From positions 1-64,000 of the forward strand of contig NW_019773525.1 of assembly GCF_001039355.2 (NCBI RefSeq): 64,000 nt of DNA, in the 5' to 3' direction. This document shows, piece by piece, positions 61,514-64,000 of this stretch. The position numbers and the translations under genes were made by a program. The number at the start of each line of letters is the position of its first letter. Positions within the stretch are counted from its first letter, which is position 1. The stretch comes from Lingula anatina (Eukaryota > Brachiopoda > Lingulata > Lingulida > Lingulidae). Under the pieces are notes generated by a model. It made no database searches, was not told the DNA's origin, and saw nothing but the letters and a program-made list of their open reading frames with translations.

Positions 61514-62789
61514 AAACAACCAATGGAATTTATACCAGTAGAATGTCTGAGCTGCACCACAAATGGGCTTCAAAACAAGGCTGCATACGACGTAAGCAAT
61601 ACTACACACGTAATGGTTTATTTACAAATAATACGACATTTCTCTCTCTGTTTTAACAAATTCTTACGTACCTTGTACATCTCATAACTTATTCTTTGAT
61701 AATCGATATTTTTACCTACATTACTGCAGATACTGACCCCGATGGTGATACAACTAGAGTAATTGGTCCACTCTTGGTTAGTGTCATTGCTGCGCCACCA
61801 GGTTCCCTTGTCTGTGCATGTTTTGGTTGCAAGTTCTGCAAAACGATGGGTACCAGTATTCTTTTCGTTAAAATATATCTTTTCTGACTATCAAATACTG
61901 GCACAGCATTAAATTAACAAATCCAATGGGGCATTGTTTTTTCTTTATTTGACTATAATTTTTTTATGTCGAACCAGGTCAGATTAAATACTTTTTTAGT
62001 TTTTATGTTTGTTGATTTTTTGTTAGAATGGCAACCAAATCTATTTTTTATTTCTTGTTGATTTTTTTCAAAGAAACCCGGTACTTCTTTTCAGAGCCCT
62101 TGATATAGTGCAGATTTCGGAAAGAAGAAACACGGGGTATTCACTATGGGTTTTCGATTGATTATGGTATTTATTACACAAAATATTTCATTATTTTAGT
62201 GTCATTTTAGAAATAAGTAGAATATAAAAGTAAGAAATCTATTTCTGTTACCGGGTTTTTTTTTTTTTTTTTTGGTATCACGTGGTTATGCTGACGTCAT
62301 AGTCTCACCTGATGTACTCACATGTTCCACAAAACCTGGACACGCCATTGAACCACGTGATCCAGCTCTGACGTCACTATCCCAGCAGAGCCACCCATCC
62401 CACGTGTAAGGGCAGTAACCTTCTCGCGTCTGAACTGACACCTGCTTTAACTTATCACAGCATCTGGCGGCCTCCTGGCAACATTGTCGCCACCTATCGC
62501 ATTGTTCCCAGCTCTCCAACGAAGAACAAATCAAACTTGTCTTAGTTTTGTTTTCAATATCAGCTAGGATTGCTTTTGTAGCGTTCGCCGAAAATATAGA
62601 TCCGTTGATAAGAGTGTCTTTATAAATGAGATAAGGTCCTCCGGGCAGGAGTATCGCGTTGTCCTCATACAGAAAACCAAAGCAATCTGCACATGCGATT
62701 TTGTTGAAGACATCGGGTGGAAAATACTGGCTACTTCTATGACGACACAATGGCGTCGCCGTCGTATTCTGAGAGTTTGAAGTGCGGAT
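55656..62789 (-). CDS. Secretin-family (class B) peptide-hormone GPCR, 5' exon missing
   Basis: Eleven exons on the minus strand, all phases consistent (2055 bp, 684 aa plus stop): 62,309-62,789 and 61,738-61,835 (ectodomain), 61,174-61,265 (TM1), 60,549-60,699 (TM2), 60,032-60,182 (TM3 to start of TM4), 59,421-59,484 (TM4), 59,032-59,098 (ECL2/TM5), 57,864-57,946 (TM5), 57,162-57,297 (TM6), 56,635-56,676 (TM7, 42 bp), 55,656-56,345 (tail). Hallmarks: hormone-receptor domain YCPYTWDGWLCW and EWTNYSSC; HVNLFISF; NYTWMFLEGFYLH; PVGWGFPLLP; ECWVP; KATFVLVPLFGLQ; GFLVALIFCFFNGEV. The long ectodomain has CC pairs (RQCC, ARCC). The tail has 229 residues, Ser/Thr-rich. The exact ligand class (calcitonin/DH31, PDF, CRF types) is not settled. 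The signal exon is unidentified; ATG at 63,399 with a GTAAGT donor at 63,388 is one weak candidate. Confidence 0.93.
59688..60060. repeat. Minisatellite grown from a GPCR exon edge and its splice donor
   Basis: About ten units of 32-38 bp (CCCCAGCCTACTGGATATAT plus a variable spacer). The right-most unit (60,031-60,060) is coding: on the minus strand it reads IWWIYPVGWG followed by the GTATGT donor at 60,031-60,026. The other units repeat this exon end and donor in the downstream intron. One unit contains 24 bp copied from the ECL2/TM5 exon (59,870-59,893 equals 59,063-59,086). Confidence 0.9.
61480..61514. repeat. (AAAT)n microsatellite
   Basis: About eight AAAT units in the GPCR intron between ectodomain exon 2 and TM1. 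Confidence 0.9.
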
Positions 62790-64000
62790 CTGAAATATAA
62801 ATTTACAGAATATATAACAAGATTCCAATCACTTATGCTAAGGGCAAAACAATAATAAAATTATGAAGAAGTATTTTATAACAGAGTTCACGTGCAGGTC
62901 CAAATTAACAACGTTAGGGTATCGTTTAACCCACATAGACAACTGGTAGAAAATACTCATCGATTTTTTTAAAGTTCCAAATTAACAATATGTACCATAT
63001 AAAAACAATGCTAAAAATATAATATCACTTTGACATGCTATAATTTTATTGTTTGGCAGATTCGGTCGCCGGTCCCTTTGTTATTCTTGATCTAATGCTT
63101 CCTGGGAAGACAAATCGCATAGAAATAGTTGACGTATGTGTTACTGTGTTGTTATGGAAACAAAATATTTAAAGCACAACCATACAGTAACAGCATACGT
63201 GGTTTTCACGTGGAAACAGCGTTAGTGCCTTTTAAATTTCCACATAAATGAGTTTATCATGAGGACAAACCACTGGTGTTTGAGGTATGCTGTAGGCCTA
63301 CCTTAAAGTCACTCACGTTCACAAGAAATACTTTATTGCAAGCAAAGGATGAATGGGGGGCACATGTATTGCTAAGGGCATACTTACTGAACATGTCATC
63401 GTGTTAACTCTGATTATCGTAATGTACAGTCTCTGTAGCGTTATATAACGTCACGCCTTCAGTTTCTTTGATAATTATGTCCCTCAGTGGTAATGTTTCT
63501 GAACGACAACATTAACTACGTAAAAGCCTCAAGGCACGTGTAGCCATGCTTCACCAGACCGTTAATGTTTTTATGTTACATTTCAGTAATGGCTCTGGTG
63601 TAAACACGCGACATCCACAGCGTGTGGCCGGCAGAGATACAGTTCCTGGTCTTTGATTAATGCCTTATGCAACGCACGACTAGACACTGAATCTCAACAG
63701 TCGGCTTCAGAATTGAAGACTGTATTATCAACGGATGTTCTGTTTGACTAGGTGCTGAATGGAAGGTTTCCTTGCACGAACATGTCTAATTTACACAGTT
63801 GGTTTACGGTTTTTATATAACGCATGTTTTAATTGGCTGGAGCATTTTGCTGATGCGCTGTCTTTTTCTTTCCTTCTTTCTTTTTTTCCTTTTTCTTTGA
63901 TTTATTCATTTAACAATAGATAATGATTGTCTTTTATTTGTTTATTTATTTATTTGCAAGTTCTTAACTATTTTTTATTTTATTCATTTCCTTTTATTTC
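62790..64000. other. Upstream part of the GPCR locus, no firm exon
   Basis: Must contain or precede the first GPCR exon. On the minus strand TATATAA at about 63,445 lies 40 bp before ATG ACA TGT TCA|GTAAGT (63,399-63,388), which could be a tiny first exon, but its four residues give no signal peptide. The end of the window is a T-rich tract. Confidence 0.35.

Overview
The window looks like nuclear DNA from a marine invertebrate deuterostome, most likely a cephalochordate (amphioxus). The reasons are interrupted genes with GT-AG introns, an STK16 kinase, a secretin-class GPCR with the chordate-style TM exon layout, a clan-2 P450 cluster, and dense short foldback elements. The species is inferred from style only; no search was possible.

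Layout. Positions ~650-14,280 (left arm) and ~43,415-55,240 (right arm) are an imperfect inverted duplication around a ~29 kb spacer. Each arm carries the same three genes: (i) a small mucin-stalk type I membrane protein (left 670-4242 minus; right 51,554-55,204 plus; both intact, 295 aa with identical exon lengths); (ii) a single-exon LRR membrane protein (left 7768-10,190 plus; right 47,114-47,844 minus; both broken, in different ways); (iii) a membrane protein with two trefoil (P-type) domains (left 12,174-16,351 plus, intact, 604 aa; right 43,718-45,789 minus, frameshifted and cut off at the arm boundary before the TM exon). All three have one TM segment and tails rich in SH2-type tyrosine motifs, so the locus reads as a cluster of orphan phosphotyrosine receptors with different ectodomains.

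The spacer holds STK16 (7 exons, 308 aa, minus, 19,182-23,906), then a tandem P450 cluster: a pseudogene at 25,431-27,754, two intact 489-aa genes at 28,865-31,100 and 32,163-34,639, and an orphan first exon at 41,844-42,192. A recent tandem array of ~1.65 kb units with tRNA-like modules fills 36,173-40,480. To the right of the duplication lies an 11-exon class B GPCR (minus, 55,656-62,789), complete apart from its signal-peptide exon.

Most notable: the receptor cluster with distinct tyrosine-motif sets; trefoil ectodomains that diverge far faster than their signal peptides and flanks; a 668-bp transposon with a RecQ-helicase-like remnant inserted in the LRR coding exon; three tandem repeats in two genes whose units copy an exon edge with its splice site; a P450 lacking the I-helix threonines; and a perfect 30-bp hairpin in an STK16 intron.
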